Source: Pseudomonadales bacterium (lineage in GTDB: Bacteria > Pseudomonadota > Gammaproteobacteria > Pseudomonadales > Azotimanducaceae). Taken from it: a stretch of DNA of 42,754 nucleotides. Made by a program: the position numbers and the translations under genes. This document shows, one piece after another, positions 23,351-30,867 of the stretch. A model generated the notes under the pieces. That model was not told the DNA's origin. It was given only the letters and a program-made list of their open reading frames with translations, and made no database searches. Location: assembly GCA_028277965.1 (NCBI GenBank), contig JANQFF010000284.1, positions 1 to 42,754 on the forward strand, given 5' to 3'. How positions within the stretch are numbered: the first letter of the stretch is position 1; each line of letters begins with the position of its first letter.

Positions 23351-24514
23351 ATGGCACATCGAATGAGCGGCAAGGCTGCAATCTGTGGCCTTGGCATGAC
23401 CGAAATGGGGCGCGTCTATCGAAGCGCAACGGACCTTGCGACAGAGGCTGTTTTCCTTGCATTGAAGGACGCCGGGCTCGACAAGTCTCAGCTGGATGGT
23501 CTGCTTATCAACTGTGGTACCACCCGCAACGTCAATCTTGGACTGCACCGGTCGCTCGGGCTGAAAGAACTGAACGTTCTCACTTTCATGCAGGGTTTCG
23601 GTTCCAGCGCGGGGCAGATGATTCAGTACGCAGCCATGGCGGTGGATAATGGAATGGCGGACTACATCTGTTGCGTCTTTGCAGACGACCCGTTGAAAGA
23701 AGGTAAGCGGACGGGAGACGCTTACGCAGGTGGTGCCAGACCCGAAGCCCTTGCCAGCCTTTACCCGATCTACGGCTTTGCCGGTGCCATCCCGATGTAC
23801 GCGATGGGCGCCCAACGCCACATGGACACCTACGGTACCACCCAGGACCAACTGGGCTCGATCGCCATCCAGCAGCGGCAGTGGGCAGGCATGAACGAAA
23901 ATGCCACCAAACGCGAGCCACTGGATCTTGACAGCTACCACGCCTCTCCCTGGGTGGTGGAGCCGTTTCACGTGCTCGACTGCTGCCTGGTTTCCAATGG
24001 CGGCGTCGCGGTGATTGTCACCTCCGCTGAGAGAGCCCGGGACATGGCTCAACCACCGGTCTACATTCGTGGTTTTGCCCAGGCACACAATCATGACGTT
24101 GGCCAGGGGGGTCACGACCCGCTGCTGGAAGGCCCGGGTTTAAAAGCGGGCCCACGGGCGCTGTCCATGGCTGATGCGAAACTCGAAGACGTTACCCAGT
24201 GCCAGATCTACGACTGCTATACCTACACCGTGCTCGTCACGCTCGAGGACTACGGATTTTGTGAAAAGGGCGAAGGCGGGGCTTTTGTCGAAGACGGCAA
24301 ACTCGGACCGGAGGGCAGTCTGCCCACAAATACGGGTGGCGGCGAACTGTCCTCATTCTACATGTGGGGTATGACGCCTATAACCGAAGGTGTCATCCAG
24401 GGACGAGGACAAGGCGGCGAACGCCAGTGCCCGAACGATCTCATTCTTGTGACAGGAAACGGCGGTGTACTCAACTACCACGCGACCTTGTTGCTGTCGC
24501 CTGAAGCGGCCTAG
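23351..24514 (+). CDS. Thiolase-fold protein lacking thiolase catalytic residues (Ltp2-like aldolase candidate)
   Basis: The 387-residue protein follows the SCP2/lipid-transfer thiolase fold throughout (AAICGLGMTEMGRVYRSATD at the start; the IYDCYTYTVLVTLEDYGFCE block matching the VHDCF...LLAYEDLG block of SCP2 thiolases). The catalytic residues are, however, gone: the nucleophile segment reads MQGFGSSAGQM with Gln81 where Cys belongs, the HDCF His is Tyr287, the GHP His region is ELSSFYMWGM (Tyr337), and the C-terminal Cys segment is VTGNGGVLNYH. This combination is known from Ltp2-type steroid side-chain aldolases, which carry tyrosines here and work with a DUF35 protein. A DUF35 gene follows after 9 bp. 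I infer a carbon-carbon cleaving retro-aldolase; an inactive scaffold is the alternative. Confidence 0.75.
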   Translation: MAHRMSGKAAICGLGMTEMGRVYRSATDLATEAVFLALKDAGLDKSQLDGLLINCGTTRNVNLGLHRSLGLKELNVLTFMQGFGSSAGQMIQYAAMAVDNGMADYICCVFADDPLKEGKRTGDAYAGGARPEALASLYPIYGFAGAIPMYAMGAQRHMDTYGTTQDQLGSIAIQQRQWAGMNENATKREPLDLDSYHASPWVVEPFHVLDCCLVSNGGVAVIVTSAERARDMAQPPVYIRGFAQAHNHDVGQGGHDPLLEGPGLKAGPRALSMADAKLEDVTQCQIYDCYTYTVLVTLEDYGFCEKGEGGAFVEDGKLGPEGSLPTNTGGGELSSFYMWGMTPITEGVIQGRGQGGERQCPNDLILVTGNGGVLNYHATLLLSPEAA

Positions 24515-24523
24515 GAGAAAACA

Positions 24524-24928
24524 ATGTCTGATGAAACATGGATCCCCCAGCCGAGCGAAGAAACACAGCCGTTCTTCGACGGAGCCAAAGAGGGCAAGCT
24601 CAGACTACAGGCTTGTGGCGATTGCAACGCCTGGTTCTTCCCGCTGGTTCACATCTGCCAGAACTGCGGATCCACCAACCTGTCCTGGCAGGATGCCAGT
24701 GGGCGCGGCACCGTGTATTCCTGGGCGCAGCTACAGCGGCCGTACCACCCCCGCCATCGGGATCGCCTGCCTTTGATTCTGGCCCAGATCGACATCGAAG
24801 AAGGCGCACGTCTCAACTCGAATGTGGTTGGCGTAGAGCCGGAAAATCTGAAGGTCGGAGATGCTGTCGAAGTCACCTTTGAACAGTTTGACGACGGTGG
24901 GGTGCTGCCGGTGTTCAAACCTGTCTGA
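24524..24928 (+). CDS. DUF35 zinc-ribbon/OB-fold protein (thiolase-like partner)
   Basis: The 134-residue product has a zinc ribbon (Cys31, Cys34, Cys45, Cys48 in ACGDCNAWFF and HICQNCG) followed by an OB fold (GRGTVYSWAQLQRP, LILAQIDIEEGARLNSNVVG, KVGDAVEVTFEQFDDG), the exact layout of DUF35/ChsH2-type proteins. In characterised cases this protein binds a thiolase-superfamily aldolase or an acyl-CoA dehydrogenase and delivers CoA-ester substrate to it. The preceding gene encodes the matching thiolase-like protein, so the pair is probably one complex. Its 3' end is overlapped by the frame of the SprT-like gene. Confidence 0.92.
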   Translation: MSDETWIPQPSEETQPFFDGAKEGKLRLQACGDCNAWFFPLVHICQNCGSTNLSWQDASGRGTVYSWAQLQRPYHPRHRDRLPLILAQIDIEEGARLNSNVVGVEPENLKVGDAVEVTFEQFDDGGVLPVFKPV

Positions 24929-25367
24929 GCCACTCTCCGATGTCCGGCATCTCGCCGAAGCGCTGATCGCCGATCATGGGCTCACCGACTGGTCTTTCCG
25001 GTTCGACCATGCCCGTCAGCGTTGTGGCAGTTGTCACTATACGCGCCGGGAGATCACGCTGAGCCGACACTTCGTGCTGGCCAACGACATGGCCGAAATC
25101 CAGGCGACACTGCTACATGAAATCGCGCACGCGCTGGTTGGTCCCGGCAAGGCACATGGCAGGGAGTGGCAGGCTGCCGCTCGTCAGATTGGTGCCCCCG
25201 TTCAGGCGACCAATCCGGACGCTAACATGTCGGAACCAAGGTGGGTGCTCGTGTGTGTGTCGTGTGAAGCGGTTGTCGCTAAGCGCCACCGGCGTTCGCT
25301 GGACCTGAGCCGGGTCGCGTGCGGCCTGTGTAGAAGCTCGCTCATATGGGAGAAGAATCGCGGCTAA
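24861..25367 (+). CDS. SprT-like zinc metalloprotease-fold protein
   Basis: The recognisable part starts near residue 25 (LSDVRHLAEALIADHGLTDW) and shows the SprT-like core: FDHARQRCGSCHY, REITLSRHFVLAND and the zinc motif HEIAH (residues 86-90 of the longest frame) with a further His at GKAHG, then two Cys pairs (VCVSC and CGLC) of a C-terminal zinc ribbon. Related proteins cleave protein-DNA crosslinks in eukaryotes (Spartan); bacterial SprT is poorly understood. The start is uncertain: ATG 24861 would overlap DUF35 by 68 bp, while TTG 24888 and GTG 24897 are also in frame, none with a clear ribosome site. Its last codons and stop (AAG AAT CGC GGC TAA) are read from the REP arm starting at 25356. 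Confidence 0.8.
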   Translation: MLSKSPLNSLTTVGCCRCSNLSEPLSDVRHLAEALIADHGLTDWSFRFDHARQRCGSCHYTRREITLSRHFVLANDMAEIQATLLHEIAHALVGPGKAHGREWQAAARQIGAPVQATNPDANMSEPRWVLVCVSCEAVVAKRHRRSLDLSRVACGLCRSSLIWEKNRG

Positions 25368-25411
25368 AGCCGCTCCTACAGAGGTTTTGTAGGAGCGGCT
25401 TCTGCCGCGAT
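25356..25411. repeat. REP palindrome that supplies the SprT-like stop codon
   Basis: The left arm (25356-25380) and right arm (25388-25411) are inverted copies with one base change in the centre (TTCTG for TTCAG) and a 7-base spacer. It occupies the convergent junction and contributes the last codons and the stop of the plus-strand gene. Confidence 0.9.
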
Positions 25412-25422
25412 GAATCCTGGTT

Positions 25423-27114
25423 TTACTCCGAACCCGCGACCAGATCCCCTTCTTCAGGTTTCACTTCCCGGTAACTGATCGCGCCGAATATCATCTCGTC
25501 CCAGGACTGCTGACCCCAGCCGACCTCGCGGTCCGGATTGGGGTTTGCCGGGTTCTGGGCTGAGTTGTCCCACCAGTTGGTGTAAATGATCTTCGTGCCA
25601 GCCGGCATGAACCTCGGCTCTTCAAGCAGATAGGTTGTCTGCCAATTGAAGTCGTAATTTGGAACGTTCAGGATGACTTCTTCCGAACCGTCCGGGTACT
25701 GGGCAACAAAACGCGCTGCTTTCCCCCGGTAGTGTGAATGCGGCAGGATGCTGTAGACGAGCGCATCCTTGTCGAAAACCCGCTCTGCAGTTTCAGCGTG
25801 TGCCTTGGCATGCGGCGGTATCTTGATGCGTCCGTTCGCGAGGATCAGGGATCGGATCTTATGCTCGGGCTCTTCCTCATGAAAGTAAACGCCAATCTGG
25901 GAATGATCAGTCGTTGCCATCCCTGACGTGGTGTAGTGCATCTGGAATTCTATGGTTGCACCCGCTGGCAGAAAGGTCCCGGTACCGTCCGGTAACTCCC
26001 TGGCAACTCTGCCTGGCACATAACCTGCAAGACCGCCTCCACCACGACGCTTCAGACGACCCTTGCGTGGACCTTCTGTCTCCAGCTCACCAAACCGCGT
26101 AATCACGTGGTGCAACACCGACCGGTCGCCCGGCTTGATCTGCGATGCCCGCACCCAGACGTCACGATCGAGCGGGTTTGTCACGTGCTTGTACTGGTAG
26201 TCGACAACACCGGTGGCCGGAACATCTGTTGGCGGAATATCAATCACGAGATCAGGTTCACCCAGATCGCCCCATGCTGCCAATGGGGTCGTGAACTGCT
26301 TCAGCGGGTCCTCGCCTTCACCTCTCGGCGCACCAGCGTCAATCCAGCTGACGAGTGTCTGGAGATCGTTACGGCTCATCGCCCGGTCGTTCGCCCAATG
26401 CCCGACCTCCGGATCTGCATGCCAGGGCGGCATCCGCTTGGTCATGAGCACTTCACGAATCATCGGTGAGAAGCCGAGAACCATGTTGTAGTCATTCATC
26501 GCCCAGGGACCGATGCCACCTTCCCGGTGACAGCTGACGCAATTCTCGGCAAGGATGGGAGCAATCGTTTCGGTGTACGAGATCTCATGGCCTCGCTGTT
26601 TGACATAGCTGATGTCACAGCCGGTTGCTTCTGTTTGTTTCGTCTGCACGCCATCACCGCCCGCAAGATCGGCCAGGGCTTCGCTTAAGCCCGCTCCCGC
26701 ATCACCACGATATTCAAGAGACCACCCATCGGGATTAATCACCAGGGCTTCGCCCGCTCGATTGAGGTCCAGATCTCGCCCAACGAGCTGGGCCTCATCC
26801 AGGAGGACCTGTACATCGACACCCTGCTCCCGTAGATACGCACCGATCTCATCGCGGGAGGCGCCCGTCGAGTTAACCATGAAAAACTGCACATCGCTGT
26901 GCTTGGCCTGCAACGCCTTGAATTCATTAAGGTTTTCGTTTGCAGCCGCGCAGCTTGAATCCTGCGCCATGAGCACAACTGCGGTCATATCACTGAAATA
27001 GTACAGGTGGTGAGATCCACCTGCGTGGTCGTACAAACGAAAATTCGCAACACGTTCAATCGCGTACGCGTTGCCGACGGCAAGTAGCAACGCACAGATG
27101 ATCAGTTTCTTCAT
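25423..27114 (-). CDS. Redoxin - cytochrome c - copper type II monooxygenase fusion protein
   Basis: The 563-residue exported protein (signal peptide MKKLIICALLLAVGNAYA; ribosome site AGGAGGAGA) has three parts. Residues about 20-150 form a thioredoxin/redoxin fold (LMAQDSSCAAANENLNEFKA; one Cys, no CxxC). Residues 180-265 carry a single haem c site, Cys192-Val-Ser-Cys195-His196, with Met228 in KRMPPW as likely axial ligand. Residues about 285-550 match ascorbate-dependent PHM/DBM copper monooxygenases: His335-His336 (VLHHVITRF) and His393 (QMHYTTSG) fit the CuH site, His459-x-His461 (LPHSHYRG) and Met541 (WDEMIFG) fit the CuM site. The haem could feed electrons to the copper centre. It should hydroxylate an unknown substrate in the periplasm. 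Confidence 0.87.
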   Translation of the reverse strand: MKKLIICALLLAVGNAYAIERVANFRLYDHAGGSHHLYYFSDMTAVVLMAQDSSCAAANENLNEFKALQAKHSDVQFFMVNSTGASRDEIGAYLREQGVDVQVLLDEAQLVGRDLDLNRAGEALVINPDGWSLEYRGDAGAGLSEALADLAGGDGVQTKQTEATGCDISYVKQRGHEISYTETIAPILAENCVSCHREGGIGPWAMNDYNMVLGFSPMIREVLMTKRMPPWHADPEVGHWANDRAMSRNDLQTLVSWIDAGAPRGEGEDPLKQFTTPLAAWGDLGEPDLVIDIPPTDVPATGVVDYQYKHVTNPLDRDVWVRASQIKPGDRSVLHHVITRFGELETEGPRKGRLKRRGGGGLAGYVPGRVARELPDGTGTFLPAGATIEFQMHYTTSGMATTDHSQIGVYFHEEEPEHKIRSLILANGRIKIPPHAKAHAETAERVFDKDALVYSILPHSHYRGKAARFVAQYPDGSEEVILNVPNYDFNWQTTYLLEEPRFMPAGTKIIYTNWWDNSAQNPANPNPDREVGWGQQSWDEMIFGAISYREVKPEEGDLVAGSE

Positions 27115-27225
27115 CAGACTCTCCTCCTCGCAACAGATCGAGTCTAGCACATTACCCACAACGTAATTGGCGGCATGGATTGCCTGTGCTCCCATAGCTG
27201 CACCGTCTCTAAACAAGGTAACGCC

Positions 27226-27867
27226 ATGATTCTCTGGTCAGGATTACTCAGCCCCTTCAGCGCCAAGGTCCGCATCTACATGAAAGAGCGAGGCCTTGAG
27301 TTTGAGCAAAAAGACATTCCCTGGAACAGGGAAAAGCTCTGGGGCCCCAAACCGGACGAGTTTCTTGCTGCAAGCCCGAGGGGTGAGGTCCCCGCGCTCG
27401 TTGATGGGGATCTTGCCGTCTTCGATTCAACGATGATCTGGGAATACCTCGAAGACGCTTATCCCGACAATCGCCTCGCGCCAACGCTACCTAACGAGAA
27501 AGCTCAGTGCCGGATGTGGGAAGACAAGGCAGATCATGTCATGGCCAATCACATAACAACCCTCATCCGCGAAGGGTTCATGAAACCTGACGGCAGCGGT
27601 GATCAGGCAGCCCTTGGCGAGTCGGTCAGCGCGCTGAACGATCTCTACACCGACCTCAACACCCGTCTGCAGGGCAGCGACTACCTCTGTGACTGCTACT
27701 CGATCGCAGACATCACCACGTTCATGTGCCTGACGTTTGCACAGACCCTGGGCGCGCCGCTCCCCTCGGAGCTGACGTCTTTGAACGCCTGGCATGCGCG
27801 TCTCGCAGCACGCCCGGTGGTTGCGGCGGAACTCCAGGAGATACTTGCTGGCGCAGCCGAGGTCTGA
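27226..27867 (+). CDS. Glutathione S-transferase family protein
   Basis: From ATG 27226 the product has 213 residues, the usual GST length. The N-terminal thioredoxin-like domain has SPFSAKVRIYMKERGLEFEQ, the cis-proline segment GEVPALVDGDLAVFDSTMIW with the Asp-Ser that binds the glutathione glutamyl part, and the C-terminal helical domain includes the N-capping motif DCYSIADITTFMCL. The catalytic Ser is probably in SGLLSPFS. It would conjugate or isomerise an electrophile, or reduce one. AAGGTAACGCC precedes the ATG. It ends 1 bp before the stop of the convergent SDR gene, so the two have no terminator space. The divergent neighbour is the copper monooxygenase fusion. Confidence 0.9.
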   Translation: MILWSGLLSPFSAKVRIYMKERGLEFEQKDIPWNREKLWGPKPDEFLAASPRGEVPALVDGDLAVFDSTMIWEYLEDAYPDNRLAPTLPNEKAQCRMWEDKADHVMANHITTLIREGFMKPDGSGDQAALGESVSALNDLYTDLNTRLQGSDYLCDCYSIADITTFMCLTFAQTLGAPLPSELTSLNAWHARLAARPVVAAELQEILAGAAEV

Positions 27868-27868
27868 A

Positions 27869-28657
27869 TCAGCCTTTCAGCCGTTCTCTGAACCGTCGCA
27901 TGCCCGACAGCCAACGATCGTAATCACTCGCCTTACGCTGGAAATAGGTTTCGACTTCAGGATGCGGCAGGACCAGGAAGCGGCCTTCGTGGATTGCCTC
28001 TATACAGGCATCCGCGACCACTTCCGGTTCGAGAATACCGTCTTGAGATGCCTGCCCGCTGTTACTGCTGTCCGACGGTTTTCTGGGACCCATGATGTTG
28101 GTGCGTACCGCCTGCGGACATAACACAGATACACCAATGCCCTGATCCCCATAGTTGATGCTCAGCCATTCGGCGAACGCGACAGCAGCGTGTTTGGAGA
28201 CTGCATAAGGACCCGAGTCCATCTGGGTGAGGAGGCCAGCCGCTGACGCGGTACTCAGTATGTATCCACCGCCTCGCGCAATCATGCCGGGGACGAGCGC
28301 CCTGGCTGCCGCCAGGTGCGACCAGGTATGAACGTTCATCATCCGCGCCCAGTCTTCAGTAGGGAGGTCCAATCCGCCCGCCTGACCATAACCCGCGTTG
28401 GAAACGAAAATGTCGATGCCGCCATGCTCAGCTTCGATTTCCGAAATCAGTGCTTCGATGGCCGCTTCGTCACCGACATCGAGGGCGCGCCCGCTTGCAA
28501 CATCCCCGATCATCTCTGCGGTTTCCTGCGCGTTCTCGCCATTGAGATCCGTACAGACGACCACCGCCGCTCCTCGCTCAGCAAAACCCTGTGCGAGCGC
28601 ACGGCCAATACCCGAACCCGCCCCCGTGATCACAGTCACTTTGTCTTTGATGTCCAT
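27869..28657 (-). CDS. Short-chain dehydrogenase/reductase (paralogue of 22540)
   Basis: The 262-residue protein (from ATG 28657; ATG 28669 lacks a ribosome site, while GGGGAAGG precedes 28657) has TGAGSGIG at residues 11-18, VVVCTDLNGENAQ after strand 2, SNAGYG, and the catalytic Tyr151-x-x-x-Lys155 in PYAVSKHAAVAF. The C-terminus (LPHPEVETYFQRKASDYDRW) closely parallels that of the SDR at 22540-23328, which marks a subfamily with a conserved C-terminal lid. The substrate is unknown but is likely of the same class. Downstream of the EEP-family gene on the same strand, 19 bp apart, so probably co-transcribed with it. Confidence 0.9.
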   Translation of the reverse strand: MDIKDKVTVITGAGSGIGRALAQGFAERGAAVVVCTDLNGENAQETAEMIGDVASGRALDVGDEAAIEALISEIEAEHGGIDIFVSNAGYGQAGGLDLPTEDWARMMNVHTWSHLAAARALVPGMIARGGGYILSTASAAGLLTQMDSGPYAVSKHAAVAFAEWLSINYGDQGIGVSVLCPQAVRTNIMGPRKPSDSSNSGQASQDGILEPEVVADACIEAIHEGRFLVLPHPEVETYFQRKASDYDRWLSGMRRFRERLKG

Positions 28658-28676
28658 CACCTTCCCCATAACTGAA

Positions 28677-29558
28677 TTAACCCGGCAAGTTTAACCGCAA
28701 AGAGACCGCATAGTGATCGGATGCAGTCCGCGCCATATGGTTGATGTGTATCTGCGGTGACTTTCTGTCAAGTAACTCCGCTGCCTTGTCATTCAGCAGT
28801 ATACGATCGACGCGCATTCGCCTCTTAGGCCAGTAGGTTGATGGATTGCGCCCCGCTGCCTTCAGCATTGCCTCAAACGGATCGAGCATCCCAAGGGTGT
28901 TGAGAGGCGTCAGGCTCGATCCGGACGCCACTTCGTTGAAGTCTCCAAGCAGGACACCTGGCTTGTCATTGGCAGCCGACCAGTCGCGAATAATGTCCGC
29001 TATCAACCGACACTCTGCTGTGCGAACGACGTCCGCAGCGACCGTTTGCCAGTCCGGGTTGGTTTTGGATTTGAGGTGGATACCGAACAACGTCAGCCCA
29101 TGAACGTCGATCTGGAGGAGGTCGCGCTTGAGACCCATCGGAACGAGATCCCCGCCTTCTGCCAACGGAGCGATCAGCGGCTCGCCTTCATCATTTGTCA
29201 GAACCCGGTCGGCGTGAGACGTCGTGTGATGCGCCTCCCTGCTCATCACTGCCACATGAATCGACCGATCACTGTTGCCCGGCGGACAGGCGAGGTGGGC
29301 GTATGGGGATGACAACCGCTCATTCAGTAGCTCGAGTGATGCCAGCGATCCAACTTCCTGGAGGATCAACACATCCGCGTCGACCTGATCGATCATTCTC
29401 GCCAGCGGCCTCACCTGTTTAGCAGGTTTCTCATGACCCTCACCCGAAAGAAACAGGTTGTGCACGTTGTAGGTCGCAATTCTCAGCGCGTTGTCTCCGG
29501 GTAATGAACAGGTATCATCTTGCCAGATCGAATCATCATAACGAGAAGGGGAAGCCAT
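28677..29558 (-). CDS. Endonuclease/exonuclease/phosphatase (EEP) family protein
   Basis: The 293-residue protein has the EEP fold with its catalytic set: Asn31 (ATYNVHNLF), Glu68 (VLILQEVG), His161 (FGIHLKSK), Asp206 and Asn208 (LLGDFNEV), and Asp281-His282 (TASDHYAVS). Family members are Mg2+-dependent phosphodiesterases acting on DNA, RNA or phospholipids; no signal peptide is visible, so it is probably cytoplasmic. Its substrate is not predictable. The start codon at 29558 has no ribosome site and overlaps the start codon of the divergent acyl-CoA dehydrogenase (CATG on both strands); no alternative start exists nearby and a stop lies three codons upstream in the same frame. Confidence 0.85.
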   Translation of the reverse strand: MASPSRYDDSIWQDDTCSLPGDNALRIATYNVHNLFLSGEGHEKPAKQVRPLARMIDQVDADVLILQEVGSLASLELLNERLSSPYAHLACPPGNSDRSIHVAVMSREAHHTTSHADRVLTNDEGEPLIAPLAEGGDLVPMGLKRDLLQIDVHGLTLFGIHLKSKTNPDWQTVAADVVRTAECRLIADIIRDWSAANDKPGVLLGDFNEVASGSSLTPLNTLGMLDPFEAMLKAAGRNPSTYWPKRRMRVDRILLNDKAAELLDRKSPQIHINHMARTASDHYAVSLRLNLPG

Positions 29559-30804
29559 GCACGATCAGGAAGCAAGCCTGTTCGAACTGTCGATGTCCGA
29601 TGAAGCCCAGCCATTAATGGACGCCGTTCAGAAACACATCAAAGAAAACGTCGAGCCTATACAAGACGAATTCACCGCGCTGCACGATGAGAAGGAGGAC
29701 CGCTGGTCCTGGCACCCGCGGCAGCTGGAACTGCTGGACGGGGCCAAGTCGAAAGCGAAAGAAGCAGGCCTCTGGAATTTCTTTCTGCCTGATGCAGAAA
29801 CCGGTGAAGGGCTGAGCAACCTCGACTACGCGTACATCGCAGCGGAACTCGGCAAATACCCCCTGGCGTCAGAGACACTCAACTGCAGCGCGCCGGACAC
29901 CGGCAACATGGAGGTACTCGAGCGTGTGGGGACACCCGAACAAAAGGAACAGTGGCTGAAACCGCTCCTGAACGGAGAGATTCGTTCGGCCTACGCCATG
30001 ACCGAACCCGCTCTGCCTTCATCCGACGCCAAAAATATCAGCACCAGCGCGGTCCTCGACGGTGACGAATGGGTCATCAACGGCGAGAAGTACTACATCT
30101 CTGGTGCTGGCGATCCGCGCTGCAAGATCATGATCACGATGGTGAAGACGGATCCGGATGCGCCCCCTTCACGCCAGCAGTCGCAAATCCTCGTCCCAAT
30201 CGACACACCCGGGGTCGAGATTCTGGGCGGCATGCAGGTCTTCGGCGAAGATCACGCACCACGGGGACACATGCACATCAAGTTCGACAATGTCCGTGTG
30301 CCGAAAGAGAACATTCTTCTCGGCGTCGGCCGTGGGTTCGAGATCTCCCAGGTCCGCCTGGGTCCCGGACGTATCCACCATTGCATGCGCTCTATCGGGA
30401 AAGCTGAGAAAGCGCTTGAGCTCATGGTGAAGCGTGCGGGCACCAGAGTTGCTTTCGGCCGACCCATCGCCAAGCTGGGCAAGAACATCGAGGTGATCTC
30501 ACGCTGCCGTATAGACATCAACGCGATGCGCCTGGCAGTTCTCCAGGCAGCCAAGGCGATGGACGTGCTCGGCAATAAAGAAGCCCGGGTATATGTCTCC
30601 GCCGTGAAAGCGATGGTTCCGGAACGGGTCTGCGAGATCATCGACGCAGCCATCCAGATGCACGGCGCCACCGGGGTATCGCAATGGACACCACTCGCGG
30701 GGCTCTACACCGACATGCGGCACCTGAGGTTCGCTGATGGTCCCGATGAGGTGCATCACATGGTGGTGGGTCGCGCGGAGCTGCAACGCTACGACCTCTG
30801 GTAG
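29557..30804 (+). CDS. Acyl-CoA dehydrogenase (ACAD10/11-like)
   Basis: The 415-residue protein has the acyl-CoA dehydrogenase architecture: AMTEPALPSSDAKNISTSAV (FAD and substrate contacts), VRVPKENILLGVGRGFEISQ in the middle and AIQMHGATGVSQWTPLAGLY in the C-terminal helical bundle. Near the end FADGPDEVHHMVV places Asp394 where medium-chain enzymes carry the catalytic Glu of their EGTSQIQ segment, as in ACAD10/11-like proteins. It should oxidise an acyl-CoA, passing electrons to ETF; the chain type is unknown. It is preceded by a strong ribosome site (GAAGGGGAAG). A paralogue sits at 38184-39395. Confidence 0.92.
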   Translation: MHDQEASLFELSMSDEAQPLMDAVQKHIKENVEPIQDEFTALHDEKEDRWSWHPRQLELLDGAKSKAKEAGLWNFFLPDAETGEGLSNLDYAYIAAELGKYPLASETLNCSAPDTGNMEVLERVGTPEQKEQWLKPLLNGEIRSAYAMTEPALPSSDAKNISTSAVLDGDEWVINGEKYYISGAGDPRCKIMITMVKTDPDAPPSRQQSQILVPIDTPGVEILGGMQVFGEDHAPRGHMHIKFDNVRVPKENILLGVGRGFEISQVRLGPGRIHHCMRSIGKAEKALELMVKRAGTRVAFGRPIAKLGKNIEVISRCRIDINAMRLAVLQAAKAMDVLGNKEARVYVSAVKAMVPERVCEIIDAAIQMHGATGVSQWTPLAGLYTDMRHLRFADGPDEVHHMVVGRAELQRYDLW

Positions 30805-30810
30805 AGAGAG

Positions 30811-30852
30811 AAAAGTGGTGACGGGGTGCCTGGCACCAACGTCACCACTTTT
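30811..30852. terminator. AAAGTGGTGAC hairpin repeat, copy 2
   Basis: AAAAGTGGTGAC (30811-30822) pairs with GTCACCACTTTT (30841-30852), with GGTGCCTGGCACC as a second dyad inside. It is the reverse complement of the element at 20475-20514 apart from a few loop bases. It lies between the stops of two convergent genes and ends in a T-run on both strands, as a bidirectional terminator would. Confidence 0.8.
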
Positions 30853-30867
30853 AGCTGCGATTCTTCT

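Noticed and set aside
23177-24115. Minus-strand open frame of 312 codons opposite the SDR and thiolase-like genes
   Set aside because: The plus strand holds conserved SDR and thiolase-fold motifs; the antisense product has no recognisable domain.
21137-25367. Calling the FAD/SDR/aldolase operon a steroid degradation operon outright
   Set aside because: No ring-cleavage gene such as HsaC or KshA is visible here, and the FAD protein is short for KstD, so the substrate class is only a hypothesis.
4734-25411. Possible CRISPR array from recurring GCGGCT palindromes
   Set aside because: The copies are widely scattered, inverted in pairs and not regularly spaced, and no cas gene is present; they are REP elements.
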